From: Costus lasius | Taxonomy: Eukaryota > Streptophyta > Magnoliopsida > Zingiberales > Costaceae | Length of the DNA: 64,000 nucleotides | Direction: 5' to 3' | Assembly: GCA_027563935.2 (NCBI GenBank) | Contig: CM050448.1 | Span: 122,996,493 to 123,060,492 of the forward strand | Notes under the pieces: model-generated | Told to the model about the DNA's origin: nothing | Seen by the model: the letters and a program-made list of their open reading frames with translations, nothing else | The model's database searches: none | Part shown: positions 47,679 to 57,922 of the stretch, piece after piece | Position numbering within the stretch: position 1 is the stretch's first letter | How the letters are laid out: every line of letters starts with the position of its first letter | Made by a program: the position numbers and the translations under genes

Positions 47679-48437
47679 TACCATGTTTACTAGGATGAAA
47701 AATAGGAGGGAAATAATAGAAAATAAATTTTTTTCCCTCGTTTACTACAAGGAATAGATATGAAAGAAGAAAAAAATAAAAAGAAAAATCTCACACAAAT
47801 TCCCTACTTTCTGATCCGCCCAAATCGGGCGAAAACACTGCATGCGTTTATTTTCCTTGGACAATGCATGTGTTGTTTACCTTGGATGCTACTACATGCA
47901 TTTCCTTCTCACAATGTTGTATTCTTCAACGCCACCACCCCATGATGTCGTCTTCTTCAACGGTTGAAGCTGCCGCCACCCTAAGATTCACCGCAATCTT
48001 CTTCCTAACTTGCCCGCTCACACGCTCGTCGCCACCATCTTCTTCCTCACTCGCACACTCATTGATGCCTTTCTTCTCTCCCCGCTTAGCCACTCACCAC
48101 TGCCCCATGATTCGCCATCATCTTCTTCCACGCTCACCTGCTTGCTCGCTCACCACCGATCTACGCTCGCTCGCCCATAGGCAACTCTACCCCTACTCAC
48201 CCACTTGCCATCACCATTGCCTCACCTTCTCATCGCCCACTGCCTCTCCTCCTCACCGCCGTCATTGCCTCACCCTCTCGCCACTACCTCTCCTCGCCGC
48301 CGTTGACTCTTGCTTCCCTCTCTCTATTCATAAAAAAGTCATGTGAAAATCACGCGACTCATAATCCCTCTTTTTTTTTCTTTTACCTTATTTTCTTCCT
48401 TCTCTCTGTTTTTCTTTCCTACGAGTAAAGAGAGCCT
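47679..48437. mobile_element. CT-rich MITE-like element in copy B (partner of 15,990-17,128)
   Basis: Flanked by TAA (47,676-47,678 and 48,438-48,440). Left end TACCATGTTTACTAGGATG; inside are CCGCCCAAATCGGGCGAAAA, a CT-rich core, and a decayed G-box pair (AGTCATGTGA / TCACGCGACT around 48,338-48,360). It lacks the nested GGGTACCCG element present in copy A. Confidence 0.6.
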
Positions 48438-49291
48438 TAAACCTTTGACCCCTGAGCAAACATTACTTTGGCAAATTAGAACATTCAATAACTAGTTGTG
48501 GAACACAAGCAAACCGAATCTTGAATGATAATTCCTATTTACAAAATTACCCAATAACTAAAATGATTTCACAATCGAGTGTAAATATAGTAACCAAACA
48601 CATTTTATTTAGACCTCGAATGATTTTTGCTATATAAAAAGCTACGCACTTTCCAAAATATTTTGGATTCGAATACAAACATAGCAACCAAAGACATTTA
48701 AAATTGAAGAACTATGTCGCTCCCCGCGTCTCATCGCTGCGGCACGAACCAAAGGGCTGCTGTTTCTCATCTGTGCCCATGGACAGCAAAAAAATATTTC
48801 GGAAAGTACCCAAGATGAGATCCAGTTGGGTACTCGGATCTTACAAATGCGGATCTCAAAGCAATTGTATGCACATTTTTTAGAGAAGGCTCACTTACGC
48901 ATCCATTACACGGAAATGCAAAGACAATTATACGAACGGTGCCCCCTTCCTGTGTAGCTATCGCCGCCCCCTTTCTGTGCAGCGACAATCTCCTCCTCTC
49001 CCAAGTTCTCAATCTCCAACGGTGGACTCACTTCTCCGGCGACATCAAGAGGCATATTGTCTTCCTAAATGTTCTTTGTTACCCTAAACGTTATTTGTTA
49101 TCGTAAACCCTAGCCTTAAACAGTCATGCATTGCAGTTTTATTGTTAATGTCTGTATATCTCAAATGACAACGTATCATGTTATATCTGAGTATCCATAA
49201 TGGAAATTCTACAAAAACTTGAATGCTTGCATTTATGCGGATATAATAATTCTTATTTAGAGTAGTTTCATGCTTAGGGATATAGTGTGGC

Positions 49292-50033
49292 ATGGAGAAG
49301 GGTAAGAAGAAGTGTATGTCATTAGAAGATGAACAACATATGTCATTAGATGATGAACAACATATGTGTTATGACGATGAACAATATATATCTACTGATG
49401 ATCAAACTGAGCACATGCAATGCCCTCAGTTTTATGCAACCAATGTTGAACTAGTACGTACGAAAGGATTATTAAATAATGTTTGCATGAAAACTAATAG
49501 TGATTCAGTATAAAATTAATAATGTTGGTATATTTTTATATTTGCAGTAAGTTGATGAAACTATATCACCCTCATCTACAAGACATGAAGAATCTGAAAG
49601 CATATCTGCAATCCCTTATGTCGGTATGACGTTTAATAATGAAGAAGAAGCATATAATTCTTATAATGAGTATGGTAGGAAATTGGGATTTAGTATTAAG
49701 TAATTCCATCTCGAGCATAGAAAGGATGGCAATTTAAAATATCGTAAGTTCTGTTGTAGCAAACAAGGGTAAAAACGGCCTGATAAAAGGCAAGTTGCAA
49801 AGAGGCCATGCCACTACTCGATACCCGTACAAATTGCATGGCCAAGGTCGAATTCAAAATTGACAAGAATAATGTGTGGGTATTATCTAACGTTGAACTT
49901 AAGCATAACCATAAATTTACAAGTCCAAATAAGGTACACATGCTTAGATCACAGCGAAAAATTGCACCTCATTATTGTGCTATTATAGACCAGATGATAG
50001 GTGCTGGTATTAAAGCACATCATGTTTATATAT
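49292..50033 (+). pseudogene. FAR1-like N-terminal fragment, left arm
   Basis: FAR1/FHY3 proteins are transcription factors derived from Mutator-like transposases. Here an ATG exon (MEKGKKKCMSLEDEQHMSLD) is followed, after an intron ending TTTGCAG (near 49,548), by the FAR1 zinc-finger region. It reads GMTFNNEEEAYNSYNEYGRK, LGFSIK, a stop, LKYRKFCCSK, and then in another frame AKVEFKIDKNNVWVLSNVEL, KHNHKFTSPNKVHMLRSQRK. A stop at about 49,700, a further stop and a frame change show it is dead. It extends past the arm into the loop (IDQMIGAGIKAHHVY), the normal continuation of the FAR1 family. The MULE transposase domain is missing. Confidence 0.88.
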
Positions 50034-50706
50034 GAGGTGCAATTTTTCACTTTGATCTAAGTATGTGCACCTTATTTGGACTTGTCAATTGATGGTTATG
50101 CTTAAGTTCAACCTTAGATAATACCCACACATTATTCTTGACAATTTTGAATTCGACCTTAGCCATACAATTTGTACGGGTATCCGGTAGTGGCTTCTTT
50201 GCAACTTGCCTTTTTATCAGACTGTTTTTGCCTTTGTTTGTTACAACATAACTTACGATATTTTAAACTACCATCATTTCTACGCTCGAGATGGAATTTC
50301 TTAATACTAAATCCCAATTTCCTACCATACTCATTATAAGAGTTATATGCTTCTTCTTCTCTATTAAACGTCATACCGACATAAGAGATTGCATATGTGC
50401 TTTTAGATTCTTCATGTCTTGTAAATGAGGGTGATACAGTTTCATCAGCTTCCTGCAAATATAAAAATATACCAACATTATTAATTTTATACTGAATCAT
50501 TATTAGTTTTCATGCAAACATTATTTAATAATCCTTTCATACGTACCAGTTCGACTTTGGTTGCGTCAAACTGAGGGCATTACATGTGCTCAGTTTGATC
50601 ATCAACAGACATATATTGTTCATCGTCATAACACATATGTTGTCCATCATCTGATGACATGTTATTCGTCTTCTGATGACATACACTTCTTTTTACCCTT
50701 CTCCAT
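50032..50706 (-). pseudogene. FAR1-like N-terminal fragment, right arm
   Basis: Inverse of the left-arm fragment. The ATG at 50,704-50,706 starts MEKGKKKC; this exon has its own stop soon after. The second exon is open from the intron acceptor (near 50,453) and encodes ADETVSPSFTRHEESKS, GMTFNREEEAYNSYNEYGRK, LGFSIKKFHLERRNDGSLKY and RKLCCNKQR, ending after PYKLYG at 50,159. This copy keeps the FAR1 Cys and the first half of the zinc-binding region better than the left arm. It stops at the loop and so lacks the rest of the protein. Confidence 0.88.
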
Positions 50707-51221
50707 GCCACACTATATCCTTAAGCATGAACCTACTCTAAACAAGCATTATTATATCCAATGCATAAACACTAGCATTTAAGTTTTTATAGAATTTCCA
50801 TTATGAATAGTCAGAAATAACATAATACATTGTTATTTGAGAAATATAGACATTAACAATAGAACTATAATGCACGACTGTTTACGACTAAGGTTTACGA
50901 TAACAAATAACGTTTAGAATAACAAAGAATGTTTAGGGAAACAATATACCTCCTGATGTCGCGAGAAAAGTGAATCAGCCACCGGAGATTGAGAATTTGG
51001 GACAGGAGGAGATTATCGCTACACAAGAAGGGGCAGCGATCGCTGCATAAGAGGGGCCACAATTCGTATAATTATCCCTGCATTTTCGTATAATATTTTT
51101 GAGATCCCCGTTTGAGATCCTAAATGAACTTTCTTAAAAAAGCGTGCATACAGCCCTTTTGAGATCCCCGTTTGCAAGATCCGGATACCCAACCGGGGTA
51201 CGGAAGGATAATATTTTTGGC

Positions 51222-52029
51222 CCTTCACGATCCCTAACCCTAGCTTCCGGTTCCATAACCATGGAGTTCGTGTCCTCGCAAGCATTCTTCCGTTCTCTGT
51301 TCAACGAGCTTGCCATCGTAAGCCGTTCCCCGATTCTTCCTTTCGTTTTCTTCGTTCTATCTTCTTTTTTGTTTTATCCAGCAGGTCTTGTTTCTTTTTT
51401 GCATAAGCTGATTAGGCAGAAATGGGTTTGGTTTCGTTGCCGATGTTTAGCGTTTGGAGTTGCAGTCGATGAATTGGAGTGCCCTAATCCGATATTTAGG
51501 GAAAGAGACAAGCGCATCCATTCGATTGATGAAAAAGGTTTGAAGAGATTTCTTGTGGAGGTGATTGATGTCTTGTAGAGGTACGATCTCTCTTCTCCCT
51601 TATACTCCTTTTTATATATTATCTGTAACGAAACAAAATAGGGCTAACCCCCCTGGCCCATCTTTTTTGTTTTTTTTAATTAATTAATTCTATAATCTTT
51701 ATTTAGGGTTAGTTTTACTTTATATTCATAATTCAAGTTTTATAACAGTTTGGCCCTTGTAGTTTAAAGTTTTATTTTACTGTTATGAATTTGTCTGAGT
51801 TCACTATGTTAATTTCAAAATCTTGGCTACAATCTTATACGTTATGATTTTTTTTTTTTTTATCAATTTTACTCCAAAAGATCCCAAATTTCTAAATTTT
51901 ATAACTCCGATCAAAATGCAGTCAAAGTGTCACTATATAGTAAAAAAAAAATATCATGGGTACCATGTGTTGGTACCACCGGTACGTACCAATTCAATAA
52001 GGGATCATTATCTTAAACCTTGATTGAAA
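51222..52029. other. Exon-like patch and AT-rich spacer right of the inverted repeat
   Basis: Just outside the repeat, ACCCTAGC and an ATG (51,260) begin an open plus-strand stretch (MEFVSSQAFFRSLFNEL then a possible GTAAGC donor). It looks like a 5' UTR and first exon, but I cannot name it and see no second exon. The rest is AT-rich with a GTACCACCGGTACGTACC scrap at about 51,970. Confidence 0.35.
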
Positions 52030-52475
52030 TGCAAATAAGACTTCCATTGAATTCACACCGAAGAGGTGTATATTGCCTAGTAGTCTCAGCTCACCTCCAT
52101 CTCTCTTGAGCTCAACTTATTGAGCTATTGGCACTCTGGTCCACCTCACCTTATACAACAATCCTGTCTATGCCTCATCAAGAGTCATCATTGAAACAAA
52201 TTGCAAGAGATCTATATCTCTAATTGAAGGCTAACTTTGCCTAGTTACTTTGTCCAACTGGGCGAGACATCAACAACATTTTGACGAAGATTAGTTTTAT
52301 CTTAAGCAAATTAAGTAATGGTAAACTTCAATTTATCCCTAGGGAGCCAAACCAAGTTACCGACTAGTTAGCTCGTCATGCCACTGCTGCCAAAGTTGGC
52401 CAAATGAACTTAAGTGTATTTTGGTCTCCAGGCACTTTTGATGAATAAAGTTTAATTTTATCTCTAAAAAAAATG
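52030..52475 (+). mobile_element. 5'-truncated LINE (L1-type) tail with RNase H remnant
   Basis: Plus-strand translation near 52,268-52,447 gives ILTKISFILSKLSNGKLQF, IPREPNQVTD, a stop, then LARHATAAKVGQM, the end of the RNase H domain of plant L1-type elements. GATGAATAAAGTTTAATTTT follows, then a short A run at 52,468-52,475, typical of a 3' end. Only the last few hundred bases remain. Confidence 0.75.
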
Positions 52476-52905
52476 CAAGTTAGCCATAGAACTGTAGAGA
52501 TAAGCTGATATTAAATGATGAAATAGTAGGTGAAAATTGGTCATTGAACTGCAGTAGGAAAATTGAGACTAAATCATGATGTTTCGGACTGCAGTGAAGC
52601 AAATTTAATAAATCTCAGGCGTAGGGGGCAAACTCAAATAGTGCTCACACTATTTCCAAAGAAGTACGTATCTTCAAGTGCTCTGTTAGTAGGGTATTGC
52701 GAAGCTCAAGTAACTAGATTATAAGGCTCATTGTGATTGTTATATATATGTGTGTGTGTGTTGAAATTATATAAACCCTTATAATAAATATAATGATGCT
52801 AACTGGAATCTAGATATTTACTCTGGAATAACGGTGCGATGGGGTCGCAAGAATTACAACGACCACACTTGTACATGCACCAAAATAATACTCACCATGG
52901 TGTTA

Positions 52906-55900
52906 TCAGCACAAGTCACGGTCTGACAAGATGCGGTTGCTTGCTGGTTTTCCGTTCTGCAAGCACAAAATGGGAGGCATTGTGGGTGTGCACAGTTCTC
53001 CGAATGTTTGCCAGCAGAAGGGTTCATACATGTGATAGTGTTCTTGAAGTGGTTGAAGATCAATCCCGGTCAGTGTGATGTCTGAACATGGAGTGGTATC
53101 ACTGCAGGCAAAGTGGACTGGTTTCACTGTATAGGTCCCTCTGATGTTCTCATAGGCAACGCCTGATAGAGCCACTGCCGATGTCTGGTTCTTGCAAGAG
53201 CTTTTGTCACAGTAAAATTGATCAATGACGATTGGAGTTTGGACCTCTGTCAGTCTTATGTTTAAGAATTTTATGCTTTCAACGGAGCCTGATCCACCCT
53301 GTAACAATGATGAAACTCTGAGCCTATTTACATTAATCGATGCCTAACTAAAGGAACTTTGTTAAGTGTTAAATTAACCATAACGTTATATGGAGCTTGC
53401 TCAAGAATGTACCTGCCAGGTCTTGATCCTGACACCTGTCATGGTGTTGTGCATGTTGACATCTCTTACCGTTATATTTGAAACACAGGCTTTGGTATTG
53501 TCTCTTCCAAGGCCTCCAATGCTGATTCCATGGCCAGGCCCACAGGTGACACTGTGGATGTTAATATTTGTACAACCAGTTTGAATGGACACGCAATCAT
53601 CACCTTCATTTTAAGAAAGGTAAATCTATGTGAGTAAATGGTAGGAAATTTAAACTTGCAAGTGCAGTATGACAGAAACAATCTTATTTGCACGTTAAAA
53701 CCTGCTAATCTTATGTTTGCCTTACTTCAGTTGTAACTCTCTGTGTGCTTTCCACATAATTCTCTTCTTTTTTGCTCTTGCAAGTGATGGAAAAATAGTT
53801 TGGGAGGTGTTGTCTTCAATTAATGGAGATTTCTTGGTTGTGATTATTATTATTGAGTATGGTAAATGTATAATAACAAAATCGACCGTAATCTTTCTTC
53901 GATTTACAGATTTAGTCTGAATTTAAATTTGTTATACTCTTTTAGACTTTGGCCAAATGTTGCAATCCATTGGATGATTGTTGTCCAATTATGAACTAGC
54001 TGATGTGGACTACTTAGCTGGCATCTTTGATATCAGTAACCACCACCTTACATCTCTTCAACAAGATTGACCCTTAGCAACCGCTGGAATAAAAAGGCCA
54101 ACTAAATAAGGCCAATGCTAGGGCCAACTAAACATTAAGAGCATATATGAAGCCTTGATGTATTCAATTTTTTTTCCCATGAGATGAAAAACTACTTTAA
54201 TGTTTCTATTGAAAATTTTCATATTTATAATGTTGTTGACTATGTGAAATCTTCACTGATTTTTGTCACTCGCATGAAATCATTCATTAGATACTTGTTT
54301 ATATACATCTCCGTATAATTGAATTCTATATTTAAGTGGTTTGTCACTTTATTCAAGACTTTAGAATGACCTAGAAGACTTATACCTTTTCCATCACATT
54401 AGAGAATTAACTTGTAGATTTCACTTAGCCACTTTCTTCTTCATAGTTTGCAAACTCAGACAACATATTGGGATGATTGACATCTTGCTCAGCTTGAGGG
54501 AGTGTTAAGAGTCAGAATTAGTCTTTTTGGTATTACATTAATCCCATAGTTTATTTTTTACATATGCATGCCTATGTTGGACTATGTATTTATTTATTCA
54601 TCCTTTTCAAATTGGTTTTCCTCTTTTCTGATTCAAATATCAGAATATAAACTGAAAAGGATAGTAGATTATACCACAGCTCAAATTTGTGTGATGGATC
54701 ATAACGTCCCTAGAATTTTGTAGGTGTATTCCATCTGTGTTGAGACTGTTGCCCGGCGAAGCGATTGTCAAGTTGTAGACCTGGACAGCCTCACAATTGT
54801 CAAACTTAAGATGGCACTGTTGACTGTTCTGGATTGTGATGCCAGTAACTGTTACATTGTAACTTCCATAGAACCTCAAGGCCTGCAAAACAAATGCCCA
54901 GAAGAACAAGGATGTAAAATGTTATCATAGTTCCTTAAGACAATGCTTTAGATCGTGAGAATAGCTGCAAGCATAGGAGATCTCACAGTTGGCTTTATCT
55001 GAGGCAGCTTCTGAGTGAGCTCATCATTATTAATCTGCCACAGATTTCATTATATGAATTTGAATTAAGTACGGTAGATGATCGTTGAATGGCTAGCAGG
55101 GTTTACTCTTCATATATTATAAAGGAGAAGATGAAATCACGAGGCTTACCGGATCAACATCAAACCCAGGAATTGTCCACCAGACACTGCCTCGCCCTTC
55201 AATTATTCCACTGCCTCTTATTGTTATGCCTCGCAATTTTGTGAATTCAATCCACCACAGTAGTCCAGAAGCCCAGTATTTGGTATTGGTTGGAGCAATT
55301 ATCATCCCATCCAACTGTGAGAGAAAAAATGATTTCATCTTCTACTGTATGTTAGATCTAAGTAAACCTTATTGAGGAAAGTTTAATCATAGTTAAACTT
55401 GTTTGTCTGCGGCAATTTGTTTCTGACATGTTTACTCCTACTACAGGTAGTTTCTGTTGCTGTTTGTACTTGCGGATTTAGTGGCGCACTCCGACCCATT
55501 CTGTACTTGGAAGAACACAGGTAATCGCCAACTTGATAGAAAGTGTATGTTCAGACTTGTGATCTCTAGATCTAAATTGATTACTGTTTGACTCTTGACA
55601 TGTAGTTTGTCTTGGAAACTATCTACCTCCCTTCTTTTAAGTACAATCTGGAGTTAGTCAGTGAACCACATCTAAATTTTTCGCTTCCAGATACCTAGTA
55701 GCCAAGGGTAAAGTGATTTTACAATTTTCATTTCACTTGGTCTTAGCTTTGGTGGGTTAGAGGCATAGCTAAGGATGACACTGTAATAATTAAATAATAT
55801 ATTATCTATATAAATTAGATTAAAATCTGATTAATTTAATAATTATATCAGAATATTCAATATAATTGAACCCATATATTCCACATACAATATAAATAAT

Positions 55901-57170
55901 ATAATAAATATAAATGTGAAGTGCATATTTTAACAAATATTGTATATTAAAGTATCTATGTTGTGCTATGTGTATAAATATTTATATTCAGTATAAGTGA
56001 GTCATATAAGTCAACCTATTTATGATTTGATTCTTTTTAGCCATCAGTTGGATGATTACATTATCGAATATATTTGCATGGAAATTGAACTTGCTTAATA
56101 TAAATATGTTAGGTTATTATTTAGTAGGATGAGTACAAATTTCCATTTATGTGGCAAATAAGTAAACCTAATCCCACCCTGCCTGTGAGGTGAGTAGGTC
56201 TGATGAATGGATCAAATCTAGTTATGCCAATATGGATCCCTGTTGACTAGTTTTAGATTTAGCATCCCTATAAGTAGATCAGTAATTTACATGACAATAT
56301 TATAGCTCTAATTTTTTTGATGTGACCGCTGGCCACTGGAATTACCTGGAAAACAATGTTGGGCTGACAATTCGGCCCAGAGAAGGAGATAGGGCCTACG
56401 AGGAACTCATAATCTGCTGGAACAACCATCATTGACCCACCAACTTTGCACGCTTCAGCCCATGCATCCTCAAAAGCCTGAATTAGTCCATGTTGTCAAT
56501 TCCAAGAGCATGAACGATGACTTGCATTTAAAAGTTAAACTGATGAAAGCAGTCTAGGCACCAACCTCTCTTTTGATTATCTAATCTGTATAATATATAC
56601 ATAAAACTCATTGAGGAGGCGAACTATGTTATGTAAAAACTTTCGTCTGTCTGGGGACAGAGCCTTGAGAAAAATGCAAATATTAGCACACAATGAACTT
56701 TTGCTTAAATCTCCAAATGCAAAGAAACAGTAATTCTATGGTGCGCCATGGGCGATAGTCAACCACTATACCTGGTTAGGAAAACGTTTCAGCTAATTCT
56801 AAAACGACGCTAAATAGAATGTAACAATGGCTACCTTAGTGTCATCCGTGACACCATCTCCCTTTGCTCCGAAGTTCAGCACATCAAGTGTAATCGCCTT
56901 TGGCGTTGGCGGACACCCTGTTTTGGGGCTCGGGCTAGGCGGCGGCTTTAGGTGACCTCCTCCTCCTCCACCACCACCTCCACCTACATGGCTGTGGCCA
57001 CCACCACTTTTTCCTTTTCCCTTCTTTTTAACCATTGAGGAATACTGCGGCTTCTTCTGCCTCCAATGCTTTCCTTTTCGCCCTTCACAGCCAACGAAGT
57101 TGGAGCATACCAAAAGAAGGACAAGAAGGAGGAGCAGCCCAAAACATTTCACCCTAAAACCACTCATCAT
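52906..57170 (-). CDS. Secreted polygalacturonase (GH28), PGX3-like
   Basis: Hydrolyses alpha-1,4 links of homogalacturonan in the cell wall. Exons: 56835-57170, 56346-56477, 55150-55314, 54987-55034, 54675-54882, 53413-53603, 52906-53298; GT-AG sites and phases agree and give 490 residues. Residues 1-29 look like a signal peptide ([19 protein letters not shown]). Next come a basic Lys-rich stretch, ten glycines and a Pro-rich spacer, then the GH28 fold from about residue 95 ([20 protein letters not shown]). All four family motifs are present: NTDGI (275-279), DDC (298-300), [10 protein letters not shown] (320-329) and RIK (355-357). The end ([15 protein letters not shown]) and basic/Gly-rich N-terminus resemble the Arabidopsis At1g48100 (PGX3) subgroup. 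The ATG pair at 57,165-57,170 leaves the start uncertain by one codon. Intron 2 carries the repeat linked to the MED15 duplication. Appears functional. Confidence 0.92.
55637..56047. repeat. ~400-bp repeat in polygalacturonase intron 2 (partner at copy B edge)
   Basis: Direct-orientation partner of 34,241-34,637, also ending at TTCTTTTTAGCCATCAG. It lies wholly within the intron between exons 3 (55,150-55,314) and 2 (56,346-56,477). It is AT-rich with no coding content and no clear terminal inverted repeat. Confidence 0.9.
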
Positions 57171-57285
57171 CTTTACCTATTATCAATCTGTAATGTATCT
57201 ATTGAGATGTGTGAGCGAGAGAGGAACAGAGCAAGGGAGCCTGAGGTGAGCTAGCTGGTGGGAAGTGTGTGGAGGGAAGGTTGGG

Positions 57286-57293
57286 TTTAAATA
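57286..57293 (-). promoter_or_regulatory. Probable TATA box of the polygalacturonase gene
   Basis: TATTTAAA on the minus strand, about 116 bases upstream of the start codon, would place transcription start near 57,255 and give a 5' UTR of roughly 85 bases containing CT-rich sequence. It is the only good TATA-like word near the start. Confidence 0.55.
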
Positions 57294-57299
57294 GCCCCA

Positions 57300-57891
57300 A
57301 GCCACTGTCTACGTTTGAGCAGCCTGGTAATTAGATGGGAATTTAAATGTCACACTCTAGCTTTTGCTCTTTTGTCATCACGCTCGTCTTACAACAGCCT
57401 TTTACATTCATATTTCGTGTATAAATGTGTATGAGGGAATGACTCAACGCCGCACATATTCATCTTTGTGGCCATTAAAAAGGGATAGAGCTCTATCCTA
57501 AAGCTTGGTTCATTCTTGTCCATTGACAAAAATGATTGCATTCATCTCACAGAAGAAATGTGCAGCTACGCATCATCACCACCGCCATCATCATCAATGG
57601 TAGAGAGGAGAAGAGGGAATCGATGCTTGGTATGGCTATGTGACCTTTTCTTGCTGCGGACAAGGGTTGTATTTTTGGTACATGAATTGTAGGTTGTTGA
57701 AGAAACCGCCAAGGGAGAACACGTGAATAGGGGTCTATGGAAGAGAGGAGGGGCAGTGGTGACCTCAACATCTCTCCTCCTCATCACATGCAAGCCGGTC
57801 ACGGGCGAGAATATACAGCTTTGTCCACTGAGCGAGAGCAACTGCCAGATGGAGAGAAGGAGCAAAACAAAAGGCGATGGGTCCCTTGCTA

Positions 57892-57922
<31 letters not shown>

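Larger units (their letters stand above)
34638..48499. repeat. Segmental duplication, copy B
   Basis: This 13.9-kb block is the direct-orientation partner of 1,028-17,195. Its left edge falls right after CCATCAG (34,631-34,637), where it abuts a ~400-bp repeat also found in a polygalacturonase intron. Its right edge is AACTAGTTGT at 48,499. It lacks the copy A MITE and has lost about 1.4 kb near 43,580-43,910. It also gained a 74-bp tandem duplication at 47,351-47,498. The left edge lies about 245 bp beyond MED15 exon 7, so the duplicated gene never received its C-terminal exons. Confidence 0.93.
48783..51221. repeat. Large inverted repeat built from the 5' part of a FAR1-like gene
   Basis: The left arm, about 48,783-49,973, is the inverse of the right arm, about 50,032-51,221. 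Arms are about 1.19 kb each, roughly 90% alike by eye, with a loop of about 58 bp. Outer ends pair AAAATATTTCGG (left) with the inverse of a TAATATTTTT end (right). Near the loop, GAAAAATTGCACCTCA pairs with TGAGGTGCAATTTTTC. Each arm contains upstream sequence, an ATG exon, an intron and the FAR1 DNA-binding exon. A transcript across it would fold into a hairpin more than 1 kb long. Confidence 0.93.
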
